Shown in pieces: positions 44,627 through 54,131 of a stretch of DNA of 64,000 bases. A program made the position numbers and the translations under genes. The stretch's first letter is position 1. Every line of letters begins with the position of its first letter. Under the pieces are notes generated by a model, which saw only the letters and a list, made by a program, of their open reading frames with translations, was not told the DNA's origin and ran no database searches. The DNA comes from Cupriavidus basilensis (GTDB lineage: Bacteria > Pseudomonadota > Gammaproteobacteria > Burkholderiales > Burkholderiaceae), in assembly GCF_008801925.2 (NCBI RefSeq), contig NZ_CP062803.1:3534001-3598000 (forward strand), written 5' to 3'.

Positions 44627-45388
44627 ATGATCGAACTACAGGGCCGCAACGCCCTCATCACCGGTGCGGCGCAGGGGCTCGGCCTTGCCATCGCCCGGCT
44701 GTTCGTCGAACGCGGCGCACGGGTCATGCTGGCCGACATCGACGAGGCCGGGGCAGCCAGCGCCGCGGACGAACTAGGCCCGCAGGCGCGCTTCGTGCCT
44801 TGCGACGTTACCAGGAGCGCTGACTGGGCCCGCGCGGTGGAGGCGGCCACGGCCGCCTTCGGCGGGCTCGACACGCTGGTCAACAACGCCGGCATCGAGA
44901 TCGTCAAACCGCTGTTCGAGCAGAGCGAGGAAGAGGTCAGCCGCCTCATGAGCATCAACGTGATGGGCGTGTTCCTCGGCATGAAGCACACGCTGGGCGC
45001 GCTCGCCGCCTCGGGCAAGGGTGCGGTGGTCAACATCTCGTCGCTGGCCGGCACCAACGGCGTGCCGCTGTTCGGCTCCTACGCGGCCTCGAAATCCGCC
45101 GTGATCCAGCTCACGCGCACGGCCGCGGCCGAGTTGCGTCCCGCCGGCATCCGTGTCAACGCGGTCTGCCCCGGCTTTGTCAGCACCGCGATGGTGGACC
45201 GGCTGATCCCCACCGTGGAAGCCATCGTCGGGGTGCCGTTCAGCGCGCTGGTCGCGGTCAAGCAATTGCGCCTCGGCACGCCGCAGGAAGTGGCCGAAAT
45301 GACCGCGTTCCTGGCCTCCGACGCCGCCAGCTGGACCACCGGCTCCCACTACATCATGGACGGCGGGCTGTCTGCCGGATTGCTATGA
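44627..45388 (+). CDS. SDR oxidoreductase 1 of acyl-CoA cluster
   Basis: A 253-aa classical SDR: ITGAAQGLGLAIARLF, VNNAGIEIV, and YAASKSAVIQL (Tyr/Lys), with an ISSLAG serine. It is FabG-like or hydroxyacyl-CoA-dehydrogenase-like. ATG 44627 has AGGAGA just upstream. First gene of a plus-strand operon; its stop overlaps the next start by ATGA. NAD(P) use is inferred from D38 after the first Rossmann strand, which favours NAD. Confidence 0.9.
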   Translation: MIELQGRNALITGAAQGLGLAIARLFVERGARVMLADIDEAGAASAADELGPQARFVPCDVTRSADWARAVEAATAAFGGLDTLVNNAGIEIVKPLFEQSEEEVSRLMSINVMGVFLGMKHTLGALAASGKGAVVNISSLAGTNGVPLFGSYAASKSAVIQLTRTAAAELRPAGIRVNAVCPGFVSTAMVDRLIPTVEAIVGVPFSALVAVKQLRLGTPQEVAEMTAFLASDAASWTTGSHYIMDGGLSAGLL

Positions 45389-46152
45389 GCAAGCTTCTTC
45401 TCCAGGACAAGGTGGCGATCGTCACCGGCGCCGGCCGCGGGCTCGGCGCAGCCATTGCCCGCGCGTATGCGGCCGAAGGCGCCAAGGTCGTCGTGTCGGA
45501 CCTCGACCTGGCCGCGGCACAGCGAGTCGCGGCCACGCTGCCGGGCGCCAGCGCCGTGGCCTGCGACGTTCGCGTGCCCGAGCAGGTCGAGGCCCTGGTC
45601 GCGGCCTGCGTGCGCCAACATGGCCGGCTCGACATCATGGTGCCCAACGCCGGCATCGCCGTGGTCGCCCCGCTCGCGGCGCAAAGCTACGCGCAGTGGC
45701 GCGAGGTCACCTCGACCAACCTTGACGGCGTTTTCCTCTGCATCCGCTATGCGGCGCCCGCCCTGATCGCGGCCGGCGGCGGCAGCATCATCACGATGGC
45801 GTCGGTCACCGCGAAGGCGGCCTGCGCGCTGATCGGCAGCTATGCCGCGGCCAAGGCCGGCGTGGTGTCGCTCACGCAGACGGCGGCGATCGAATTGCGC
45901 GCGCAGAATATCCGCGTCAATGCCATCCTGCCGGGCTTTGTCGACACGGAGCTGGTCAGCTCGCACCGGCTCGAGTTCGAGCAGCAGTTGAACATCCCCG
46001 ACTTCAACGCCGTCATCGCGCAGCGCCAGGGCCGCTACGGCACGCCAGAGGAAGTCGCCCAGCTCGCGGTATTCCTGGCCTCGGAACGCTCGAGCTTCTC
46101 CAACGGCAGCGGCTTCGTCCTGGACGGCGGCGTGAGCTCGTCCCTGCTTTGA
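45385..46152 (+). CDS. SDR oxidoreductase 2 of acyl-CoA cluster
   Basis: A 255-aa SDR, paralogous to its upstream neighbour: VTGAGRGLGAAIARAYA, MVPNAGIAVVAPL, and YAAAKAGVVSLTQTAA. An acidic residue after strand 2 (VSDLDLAAA) favours NAD. A second dehydrogenase in tandem suggests successive oxidations or reductions in one catabolic route. Confidence 0.9.
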   Translation: MSKLLLQDKVAIVTGAGRGLGAAIARAYAAEGAKVVVSDLDLAAAQRVAATLPGASAVACDVRVPEQVEALVAACVRQHGRLDIMVPNAGIAVVAPLAAQSYAQWREVTSTNLDGVFLCIRYAAPALIAAGGGSIITMASVTAKAACALIGSYAAAKAGVVSLTQTAAIELRAQNIRVNAILPGFVDTELVSSHRLEFEQQLNIPDFNAVIAQRQGRYGTPEEVAQLAVFLASERSSFSNGSGFVLDGGVSSSLL

Positions 46153-46185
46153 ACGTCATCCCTTCAAGACTTCAGGAGCCATGCC

Positions 46186-47319
46186 ATGAGCAACAACAAG
46201 AAACCCGTCGTCGTCTATGGCGCCAGCGGCTACACCGGCCGCCTGGTGTGCGAGTACCTGCGCGAGTACGGCATCCCCTTCATTGCGGCCGGACGTAGCG
46301 CGCAAAAGCTCCACGCTGCCATGCAATCCAATGTGCCCGGCATCGAGACCGCCGACTACGAAGTCGTCGAAGTGCAGCACAACACGGAGGCGCTGACCGA
46401 GTTGTTCCGCGGCGCCAGCGTGGTGCTCAACACCGTCGGCCCGTTCGCGAAGTTCGGGCCGGAAGTGGTCCAGGCCTGCCTGGCCGCCAGGTGCCACTAC
46501 ACCGACACCACCGGCGAGCAGGACTGGCTGATCACGCTCGACGAACAGTACGGCGCGAAGTTCGCGCAAGCCGGGCTGCTGCTGTCGCCCGGCCTGGCGC
46601 AGATGTACACCACCGGCGAGATCGCCGCGCAGCTGTGCCTGGAGACGCCGGGCCTGGACACGCTGGACATTGCCGTGTTCTGGGGCGGCAGCCCGACCAT
46701 CGCCTCGACCCAGACCATCCTGGTCAACGCGGCGACGTCCAAGGCTTTCCACCTGCAGCAGAACCGGCTGGTCGAGTGGCAGCCCGACGCGGGCCTCTAC
46801 AACCTCGCGATCCCGGGCCAGCACGAGATGGCGCTAGCCCTGCCGTGGGGCGGCACCTCGCATCCGGTGTGGTTCCGCAAGGACCCGCGCGTGGCCAACG
46901 TCAAGGTGCTGGGCGGGGTGTTCAACAAGCCGCTGATGCTGGGCGTGCCGAAGATCGTCGAGGCCGCCCTCAAGGCCACCGAAGGCATGGACCCGGACGA
47001 GCGCTATGCCGCGCTGGCCCAGACCGCGGCCGGCGTGATGAACAGCATGCCGCCGCGCGAAAACCCGCGCCTGAACAAGTCGGTCGACTCCGTGCATGCC
47101 TCGGGCCCGCTTGGGCGCGCGCACTGCGTGATCTTCGGCAACTGCAACTACAAGCAGACCGGCATGCTGCAAGCCTATGCCGCCCACGCGCTGCTGCAGC
47201 AGGCGCCGAAGCGGGTCGGCTTTGCCTCGGGTTGCCAGGCCTTCGGCCACCATGAGCTGTTGGGCCAGTTGCGCAGCTTTGGCCTGGTGGCAAAGCCCGA
47301 ACTGATCGTTCACCACTGA
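46186..47319 (+). CDS. Saccharopine-dehydrogenase-like reductase
   Basis: A 377-aa protein: VVVYGASGYTGRLVCEYLRE at the N-terminus (Rossmann), VVLNTVGPFAKFGPEVVQAC and CHYTDTTGEQDWL. It has the arrangement of the trans-acting enoyl reductase/saccharopine-dehydrogenase-like family. AGGAG precedes ATG 46186. Role in this operon: perhaps reduction of an acyl-CoA or ketone intermediate. The exact reaction is unknown. Confidence 0.82.
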   Translation: MSNNKKPVVVYGASGYTGRLVCEYLREYGIPFIAAGRSAQKLHAAMQSNVPGIETADYEVVEVQHNTEALTELFRGASVVLNTVGPFAKFGPEVVQACLAARCHYTDTTGEQDWLITLDEQYGAKFAQAGLLLSPGLAQMYTTGEIAAQLCLETPGLDTLDIAVFWGGSPTIASTQTILVNAATSKAFHLQQNRLVEWQPDAGLYNLAIPGQHEMALALPWGGTSHPVWFRKDPRVANVKVLGGVFNKPLMLGVPKIVEAALKATEGMDPDERYAALAQTAAGVMNSMPPRENPRLNKSVDSVHASGPLGRAHCVIFGNCNYKQTGMLQAYAAHALLQQAPKRVGFASGCQAFGHHELLGQLRSFGLVAKPELIVHH

Positions 47320-47334
47320 GGCGGGCCGGCACCC

Positions 47335-49221
47335 ATGACCAAGGCTGTCTTGCCTCTGCGGAACCTGGCCGATATCGAGGCGCTGGAGCGGCTACCGATC
47401 GAGCGCCGGCTGGCGCAGCCGGTGTCGAGCTATGCCGCGCTGCGCCGCGCGGCCGCCGCCACGCCGCGCGCACCCGCCCTCACCTTCGTGGCCTCGGGCG
47501 ACCCCGCCGACGGCGAAGTGCGTTACGACTACGCCGCGCTTGCCGCGCGCGTCACCCAGGCCGCCAATGCCTTCGCCAGCCTCGGCGTGGGCCGGCGCGA
47601 CGTGGTCTCGTACCTGCTGCCCAACCTGCCCGAGACGCACTTCACGCTGTGGGGCGCCGAGGCCGTGGGCATCGTCAACCCCGTCAACCCGTTTCTCGAA
47701 GTCGACCACATGGCCGGCATCCTCAATGCGGCCGGCACCGTGGTGCTGGTGGCGCAGGGACGCCAGGACCAGGCCGGCATCTGGGAGAAGGTGGAGGCGC
47801 TGCGCAGCCAGGTGCCAAGCCTGCGCGCCGTGGTGCGCGTGGGCGGACTGGGCGCCTGCCCGCCCTGGGCGGTGGACTTCGATGCCCTGCTGGCCGCGCA
47901 ACCCGCCGATGCGCTGAGCGCCGCGCCGCCGCAGGGCGATCACGTTGCTTCCTATTTCCACACGGGCGGCACCACCGGTACGCCCAAGCTGGCGCGGCGC
48001 ACCCATTTCAACGAGGCAGCCAACGCCTGGGGCGTGGCCACCGCGGTGGCGATGAGCCCGGCGGATACCCTGCTCTGCGGCCTGCCACTGTTCCACTCCA
48101 ACGCGATGATGGTCACGGGCCTGGCGCCGTTCAGCGTCGGTGCCCATGTGGTGCTGCTGTCGAGCGCGGGCTACCGCGACCCGCGCACCTTCGCGGCCTT
48201 CTGGCGCTCGGTGCAGCGCTACCGCGCGACGCTGTTCAGCGCGGTGCCGACCGTGCTCTCGGCGCTGCTCAATGTGCCGCGCGAGGGTGCCGACCTGAGC
48301 TCGCTGCGCTTTGCCATCTGCGGCGCGGCGCCGCTCTCGCCCGAGCTGTTCCAGCGTTTCGAGACCGCAACCGGCCTCAAGCTGCTCGAAGGCTACGGCA
48401 TGACGGAAGCCACTTGCGTCAGCTCGCTGAACCCTCGCGACGGCGAGCGCGCGGTCGGCTCCATCGGACTGCGCATGCCCTACCAGCAGATGAAAGTCGC
48501 GCACCTGGGCGCCGATGGCGAGGTGCGCCGCGAGGCCGCGGTCGACGAGATCGGGACCATCCTGCTGCGCGGGCCTTATGTGTTCTCCGGCTACGTCAAG
48601 GACAGCGACAACCACGGCGTCTGCCTGGCCGATGGCTGGCTCAACACCGGCGACCTCGGGCGCCAGGACGCACAGGGCTACTTCTGGCTCACGGGCCGGG
48701 CCAAGGACCTGATCATCCGTGGCGGCCACAACATCGACCCGGGCATGATCGAGGAAGGCCTGATGCGGCATCCGGCGGTGGAGCTTGCCGCCGCGGTCGG
48801 CAAGCCGGACGGCTATGCGGGCGAGCTGCCGATGGCCTATGTGACGTTGCGCAAGGGACAGGCCTGCGAGGCCGCCGAACTGCTGGCCCATGCCCGCGCC
48901 ACCATCGCCGAACGCGCCGCGGTGCCGGTCGACGTGGTGATCCTTGAGACCATGCCGCTGACGGCGGTGAACAAGATCTTCAAGCCGAAGCTGCGCGAAC
49001 TGGCGATCGCCAAGGCGCTGGCTGATACGCTGCAAAAGGTCTGCGGCGCCATCGAGGTGCGAGTGGATGTGCAGCCGCACGCAAAGCACGGGATCGAATC
49101 GCATGTGGTCGCGCATCGCCCTGCGGGCGCGCATGGCATGGCCTTGATGCAGCGGGCCGAGGCCGAGCTTGGACGCCTGCCACTGCACTGGCGCATCGAA
49201 TGGCAGGAGGTGCCGGCGTGA
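47335..49221 (+). CDS. Acyl-CoA synthetase (AMP-binding)
   Basis: A 628-aa ANL-superfamily ligase. The phosphate loop YFHTGGTTGTPKLARRTH, EGYGMTEATCVSSLNP (A5), LNTGDLGRQDAQGYFWLTGR and KDLIIRGGHNIDPGMIEE are complete; the C-terminal catalytic Lys region is NKIFKPKLREL. The substrate acid is unknown, but aliphatic or alicyclic acids are common for this branch. Last enzyme gene of the operon. Confidence 0.93.
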   Translation: MTKAVLPLRNLADIEALERLPIERRLAQPVSSYAALRRAAAATPRAPALTFVASGDPADGEVRYDYAALAARVTQAANAFASLGVGRRDVVSYLLPNLPETHFTLWGAEAVGIVNPVNPFLEVDHMAGILNAAGTVVLVAQGRQDQAGIWEKVEALRSQVPSLRAVVRVGGLGACPPWAVDFDALLAAQPADALSAAPPQGDHVASYFHTGGTTGTPKLARRTHFNEAANAWGVATAVAMSPADTLLCGLPLFHSNAMMVTGLAPFSVGAHVVLLSSAGYRDPRTFAAFWRSVQRYRATLFSAVPTVLSALLNVPREGADLSSLRFAICGAAPLSPELFQRFETATGLKLLEGYGMTEATCVSSLNPRDGERAVGSIGLRMPYQQMKVAHLGADGEVRREAAVDEIGTILLRGPYVFSGYVKDSDNHGVCLADGWLNTGDLGRQDAQGYFWLTGRAKDLIIRGGHNIDPGMIEEGLMRHPAVELAAAVGKPDGYAGELPMAYVTLRKGQACEAAELLAHARATIAERAAVPVDVVILETMPLTAVNKIFKPKLRELAIAKALADTLQKVCGAIEVRVDVQPHAKHGIESHVVAHRPAGAHGMALMQRAEAELGRLPLHWRIEWQEVPA

Positions 49222-49315
49222 GCGCGGGTTGATGCCCGGGCTGACGTTCGATACGCCCGGGTTGACGCCCGATATGGCAAACTGGCCCGCCAAAGATCGA
49301 CCGGGGACAACCAGC

Positions 49316-52087
49316 ATGGCGCAGCAACGGGCACGTGGAAGGCGGTCGGCCGAAACATCGGCCGCGGTACTGGTCGAGGCCAAGCTGGCTCCGCCGCAAC
49401 TCTCGGCGCGTCTGCTGGCGCGCCCGCAGCTCTCGAGCCTGCTGCATGCGGGCTTGGCGCAGCGCCTGCTGAGCGTGACGGCGCCGGCCGGCTACGGCAA
49501 GACCACGGCACTGGCCCAGTTCGCCGCGCAGCTGGAGCCGCTTGGCATCACCACGGCCTGGCTCAGCCTCGACGCCGAGGATAACGACCCGCTGCGTTTC
49601 ATGCGCTACCTCGCTGCGGCGCTGCACCATGCCGACGCGCGCCTGGGCCGCAACACGCTCGCGCAGGCCGATGGCGGCAACATGGCGTCGCTCGACGCGC
49701 TGGTGACTTCGCTGCTGCACGATCTGCTCGGCCACGACCGGCGGCTGATACTGGTGCTGGACGACTTCCACCTGGTGCAGCACGAAGGCCTGCACCGCAA
49801 GCTGGAATGGCTGATCGCCCACCTCCCGCCGAACATCGGCCTGGTGCTGGCCAGCCGCACCCGGCTGCCGCTTTCGGTGAGCCAGTTGCGCTTGCGCGGC
49901 GAGCTGCTGGAGCTCGATGCCGTGCATTTCGGCCTCGGCCTGGACGAGGCCGCTGATTTCGTTGGCCGCGTCAGCGGCACGCCGCTCGACCGCGCGCAAG
50001 TCCAGACGCTGCATGATCTCACCGAAGGCTGGATCGCCGGGCTGCAGCTGGCCTCCCTCGCGCTGCGCGGGTCCGACGACCGAAGGGCCTTCCTCGCGGA
50101 TTTCTCGGGCACCGACCGCGACATCACCGACTACCTCGGCGAACAGGTGCTCGACAGCCTGCGGCCCGACCTGCGCGCGTTCCTCCTGCGCACGTCGGTG
50201 CTGGACCGGTTTTGCGCCGAGCTTTGCGACGAGGTGCTGGACCGCGACGACAGCCGCGCGATGCTGGCCGAAGTCCAGAGCCGCAACCTGTTCCTCTCGG
50301 GCCTGGACCGCTCGCGCACCTGGTTCCGCTACCACCACCTGTTCGCCGACTACCTGCGCGGCCGGGCGCGCGAGCTGCCTGGCGACGCCATGCTCGCGGT
50401 ACACCTGCGCGCCAGCGACTGGTTCCATCGCCACAAGCTGCCGCATGAGGCCGTGCGCCATGCGTTCGAGGCCCACGACCTGGAACGCGCGGCCGACCTC
50501 GTGGCCTCGTTCTCGGGCGAGCTGGTGCAACACCGCGGCGAACACGCCACCTTGCTGGGTTGGCTGACCCGTCTGCCGCAGGCGCTGGTGCATGCGCGGC
50601 CGAAGATCCGCACCGGGCATGCCTGGTCGCTGGTGCTCACGCGGCGCTACCCCGAGGCCGAACAGGAGCTGCGCGCCCTCGAAGCCGCCTGCGCGGACAG
50701 CGGTGCGGTGGACGCTGCGGTGGACGATGAGGGCGCGCTGCGCAGCGTGATCGAGATGATCCGCTGCGTCTACTGGGCCCATACCGGCGAGCCGCTGCTT
50801 GCCAAGTCGCGCAGCGAAGCCTGGCTGCGGAGCTGGCCGCACGCCGACGCCTTCCTGACCGGCGTGGTCGCCAACGTGCTGGCAAGCGGCTGCTGCGAGT
50901 CCGATGCCTTCGAGCAGGGTATCCAGGCCCTTGCCGTGGCCAGGCGCGCATTTGAGGAATGCCGCGCCGACTACGGCCTGGCCTGGGCCTCGGCGCTGGC
51001 GATGATGATCGCCATGCGCCGTGGTGATCAGCACGAGGCGATGGCACGGGCGAAGGCCGGCATTGCCATCGTTGCGCGCAGCCTCGGTGTCGCGTCGTAC
51101 GCGGGTTCGATGCTCACGTTGCTGGCCGCCGAAGTCTGCTATGAACAGAACGACCTGGCGCAGGCGCAGCGCTTCATCGACCAAGGCCTGCCCTTCATCG
51201 ACGAGCACGGGCTGGTCGAGATGACCACGGCTGGCTACCTCACGCGCGCGCGGCTGCTGCGCCTGCGCGGCGAGCACACGGCGGCCGATGCCTGCTTGCT
51301 TGAAGGCGAGTCGCTGGGGCACCGGCTCAGGCTGCCGCGGCTGTCGCTGATCCTGGCGGCTGAGCGCTGCACGCTGCGGCTGCAGGCTGGGGCGCCGGAC
51401 GATGCGCTCAAGCTCGCCCAATCGTATGGCTTCGTCGCGCGTGGTGCGCAGACCGCGCCGCTGCTGGCGGCCGCCGACGAGGACATCGTCTGCCTGATGC
51501 GGCTGCGCCTGCGTTTCGCGCAAGGCGCCGGGCCGGGTCCCTTCGGCGCGCTCAACGATGCCATCCGCCGCGCGCAGCGCGACGGCCATCAGGGCCAGCT
51601 GGCGCGCCTGCTGGCCCTCAAGGCGGTGCAGCAGCACCGCGCGGGTGACCGGGCGCAGTCAATGCGTACGCTGGACGAGGCGTTGCAGCTTGCCGCGCAG
51701 TACGGCTTGCTGCGCAGCTTGCTGGATGCCGATGCCCTGCTGCTCGCCATGGTGGAGACCATGGCCGCGGGCCGCGATGCACTGCAGGGCGCCGCCGATA
51801 TGCGCGTGCCGCTTGGCTACCTGCAGCAGTTGCTCCAGGCGGCCGGCCGCAGCGTGACGGGCGTGCGCAGCGCGCCGCCCACGCCGGCCGGGACCATGGA
51901 GCTGACGGAGCGCGAACTGAAGATCCTGCGCTTGCTCAAGGCTGGCCTGGGCAACCGCGAGCTGGCGCAAAGCCTGTTCGTGTCGGAAGCGACGGTCAAA
52001 TGGCACCTTCACAACATCTTTGCGAAGCTCGGCGTGCGCAACCGCACGAGCGCGCTGGCGCGCGCGCAGGAAAACTCACTGCTCTGA
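49316..52087 (+). CDS. MalT-like LuxR-family ATP-dependent regulator
   Basis: A 923-aa STAND-type regulator. P-loop APAGYGKTTALAQF at about residues 55-68, Walker B RRLILVLDDFHLV, a central region of TPR-like helices, and a C-terminal LuxR HTH: LTERELKILRLLKAGLGNRE then ATVKWHLHNIFAKLGVRNRT. Several ATGs precede this start (49169, 49232, 49274); 49316 has GGGGA upstream and matches the usual length. It probably controls the preceding catabolic operon, perhaps in response to its substrate. Confidence 0.88.
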   Translation: MAQQRARGRRSAETSAAVLVEAKLAPPQLSARLLARPQLSSLLHAGLAQRLLSVTAPAGYGKTTALAQFAAQLEPLGITTAWLSLDAEDNDPLRFMRYLAAALHHADARLGRNTLAQADGGNMASLDALVTSLLHDLLGHDRRLILVLDDFHLVQHEGLHRKLEWLIAHLPPNIGLVLASRTRLPLSVSQLRLRGELLELDAVHFGLGLDEAADFVGRVSGTPLDRAQVQTLHDLTEGWIAGLQLASLALRGSDDRRAFLADFSGTDRDITDYLGEQVLDSLRPDLRAFLLRTSVLDRFCAELCDEVLDRDDSRAMLAEVQSRNLFLSGLDRSRTWFRYHHLFADYLRGRARELPGDAMLAVHLRASDWFHRHKLPHEAVRHAFEAHDLERAADLVASFSGELVQHRGEHATLLGWLTRLPQALVHARPKIRTGHAWSLVLTRRYPEAEQELRALEAACADSGAVDAAVDDEGALRSVIEMIRCVYWAHTGEPLLAKSRSEAWLRSWPHADAFLTGVVANVLASGCCESDAFEQGIQALAVARRAFEECRADYGLAWASALAMMIAMRRGDQHEAMARAKAGIAIVARSLGVASYAGSMLTLLAAEVCYEQNDLAQAQRFIDQGLPFIDEHGLVEMTTAGYLTRARLLRLRGEHTAADACLLEGESLGHRLRLPRLSLILAAERCTLRLQAGAPDDALKLAQSYGFVARGAQTAPLLAAADEDIVCLMRLRLRFAQGAGPGPFGALNDAIRRAQRDGHQGQLARLLALKAVQQHRAGDRAQSMRTLDEALQLAAQYGLLRSLLDADALLLAMVETMAAGRDALQGAADMRVPLGYLQQLLQAAGRSVTGVRSAPPTPAGTMELTERELKILRLLKAGLGNRELAQSLFVSEATVKWHLHNIFAKLGVRNRTSALARAQENSLL

Positions 52088-52110
52088 TCCGTGCTGCGCG
52101 CGGTCCGGCA

Positions 52111-53046
52111 TCAGCCCGCATGACTGCCCTGAACAGGGTGCGCCGTCTCATTACGCATCCATTGGCTGAACGCCAGGATGCGCGGATCCTGGCTGCTGCG
52201 CGCCGGATAGACGAGATGATAGGCATACGCCGGCGCGATGCTCACGCCAATCTCGAATAGCCGCACCAGACGGCCCTGGGCCAGGTCATTGGCGATCATG
52301 GGCAGTTCCACGAGGCCAATGGCGGCGCCGTCGATCACGGCCTGCACGACATGGCTCGAATCGGCAAAGGCAACGCACCGGCTGTCGTCGAAATCGTCGA
52401 CGCCGGCAGCGGCCATCCACATGCGCCAGTCGGGCCAGGCCATGCCGTCGACCGGGCAGTCGACATAGCACAGCGTGTGGCCAAGCAGGTCGCGCGGCGT
52501 TTGCAACCGGGCACCGGCTTCGCGCAGTTTCGGGCTGCAGATCGGGACCACAACTGTGTCGAACAGCCGGTCCGAGCACGTGTCTTCGTAGTGCCCGGCG
52601 CCAAAGCGGATTGCGATATCCACGTCGTCCGCGTCGAAGTCCCGTACCTGATCGGAGATATCGAAGGTGAGTTCGAGCGTGGGGTTGGCGGCCCTGAACC
52701 GCGCAAGCCGGGGCAGCAGCCAGTTGGTGGCGAACATCGCGCCTAGCGAGATGCGCAGATGCGCCGGGCCCCGCGCCATTCTCCGGGCCCGGCTGGTGGC
52801 CCGCTGCAAGGTGTCAAGCGCGTCGGCAGCCGCCTCGAACAGGACGGCGCCGGCAGGCGTCAGCTGGATGCTGCGGCTGGTGCGCGCGAACAGCGTGATG
52901 CCCAGCTGGTCCTCGATCTCCTTGATCTGGTAGCTGACGGCCGCCGGCGTCAAGCCCACCTCCTGCGCCGCGCGCGTGAAGTTCAAGTGCCGCCCGGCCG
53001 CCTCGAAGGTCCTCAGGGCTCGTGTGCCCGGCAGCATTCGCTTCAT
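52111..53046 (-). CDS. LysR-family regulator (GcvA-like)
   Basis: A 311-aa protein: LPGTRALRTFEAAGRHLNFT, AAQEVGLTPAAVSYQIKEIE and LGITLFARTSRSIQLTPAG are typical of the GcvA/AmpR branch. The effector domain starts near residue 92. It is divergent from the class IV aminotransferase and convergent with the MalT-like gene. Confidence 0.92.
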   Translation of the reverse strand: MKRMLPGTRALRTFEAAGRHLNFTRAAQEVGLTPAAVSYQIKEIEDQLGITLFARTSRSIQLTPAGAVLFEAAADALDTLQRATSRARRMARGPAHLRISLGAMFATNWLLPRLARFRAANPTLELTFDISDQVRDFDADDVDIAIRFGAGHYEDTCSDRLFDTVVVPICSPKLREAGARLQTPRDLLGHTLCYVDCPVDGMAWPDWRMWMAAAGVDDFDDSRCVAFADSSHVVQAVIDGAAIGLVELPMIANDLAQGRLVRLFEIGVSIAPAYAYHLVYPARSSQDPRILAFSQWMRNETAHPVQGSHAG

Positions 53047-53198
53047 CGATCTTCAAGCCCTTTTTAATGATCCGGCAAGAAATACTCGTTTCTCAAAGCT
53101 TGGTCAATAGCAGATAGTTGCGTCCAACCCTGCGCATGCAGGCGGGACGCGACGTTCGCCAAGCCCATTGCAAGCCACTACCGGAGTCACAGCAGCCC

Positions 53199-54020
53199 AT
53201 GTCAGCTAGCCAATCTTCTTTTATCGTTCAACGCAACGGCTTGCCGGCAACGCTCGGCGAGTTGGCCCCCCTCGCCTTTGCCGGCTACGCGCATTTCACC
53301 GCGATGCAGGTGCGCGGCGGCCGGGTCCGTGGGCTCGATCTGCATCTCGAGCGGCTCAGCGCTGCCTCGATGGCGTTGTTCGGCCGCGCCTTGCCCGACC
53401 ATCAGGTGCGTGCCTATCTGCGCGCGGCGCTGGCGTGCGCGCCGGCGGACGTCTCGCTGGTGGCCAACGTGTACTCGCCGGCGGGTGAGTTCACCGTGGC
53501 CGGCGCGGATGTCGAGCTTGACGTGCTGGTGCGTACCGGGCCGCCCGCGTCCGGCCCACGGGGCCCGTTGGCGTTGGCCGCCGTCCCCCACGAGCGGGTG
53601 CTCCCCGCCCTGAAGCACGTTGGCGAAGTGGCCAAGACGTATTTCCTGCGCCAGTCCGTGAGCAAAGGCTTTGACGATGCCGCCTTCGTTGACGCGCAGG
53701 GGCGGCTCAGCGAGGGGACCATCTGGAACCTGGTCTTTTGGGACGGAGAAGCGGAAACGGTCGTGTGGCCCGAGGCCGAGATGCTGGCAGGCACGACCAT
53801 GGGTATCGTCCGCCGGCAACTGGATTGCCTCGGTGTGCGTCAGCGCGTCCAGCCCGTGACGCTGGCCGATCTGCCTGGCCTGGCCGGTGCGGCGGTGATG
53901 AACTCCTGGACGCCGGGGGTGGCGGTGAGCCGGATCGGTTCCGCGCCCATGCCTGAGTCGCCGAGCTTCCTGGCACTGCTTCACCGGGCTTATCAGATGG
54001 AGGAACCTGTCTTGCCGTGA
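53199..54020 (+). CDS. Class IV aminotransferase
   Basis: A 273-aa PLP enzyme of the BCAT/4-amino-4-deoxychorismate lyase fold. The H-F-T-A-M-Q substrate-side N-terminus, LDLHLERLSAAS, the KHVGEVAKTYFLRQ segment that holds the PLP lysine region, and EGTIWNLVFWDGE with TTMGIVRRQL later fit the family. The substrate is unknown. It is controlled, probably, by the divergent LysR gene. ATG 53199 has GGAG 12 bases upstream. Confidence 0.82.
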   Translation: MSASQSSFIVQRNGLPATLGELAPLAFAGYAHFTAMQVRGGRVRGLDLHLERLSAASMALFGRALPDHQVRAYLRAALACAPADVSLVANVYSPAGEFTVAGADVELDVLVRTGPPASGPRGPLALAAVPHERVLPALKHVGEVAKTYFLRQSVSKGFDDAAFVDAQGRLSEGTIWNLVFWDGEAETVVWPEAEMLAGTTMGIVRRQLDCLGVRQRVQPVTLADLPGLAGAAVMNSWTPGVAVSRIGSAPMPESPSFLALLHRAYQMEEPVLP

Positions 54021-54131
54021 GCCCGTGCCAACGATTGCCCATTGCCGCGGATTGCGGTTGAATGGCTCCAGATTGCGTGGCGCCATTGTGGCCAGAAACC
54101 ACCGGGGCAACATATGCGGGACGGCTCAACG

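Noticed and set aside
48980..51637. Minus-strand open frame of 885 codons
   Set aside because: Antisense to the acyl-CoA synthetase end and the MalT-like gene, both of which have full sets of family motifs.
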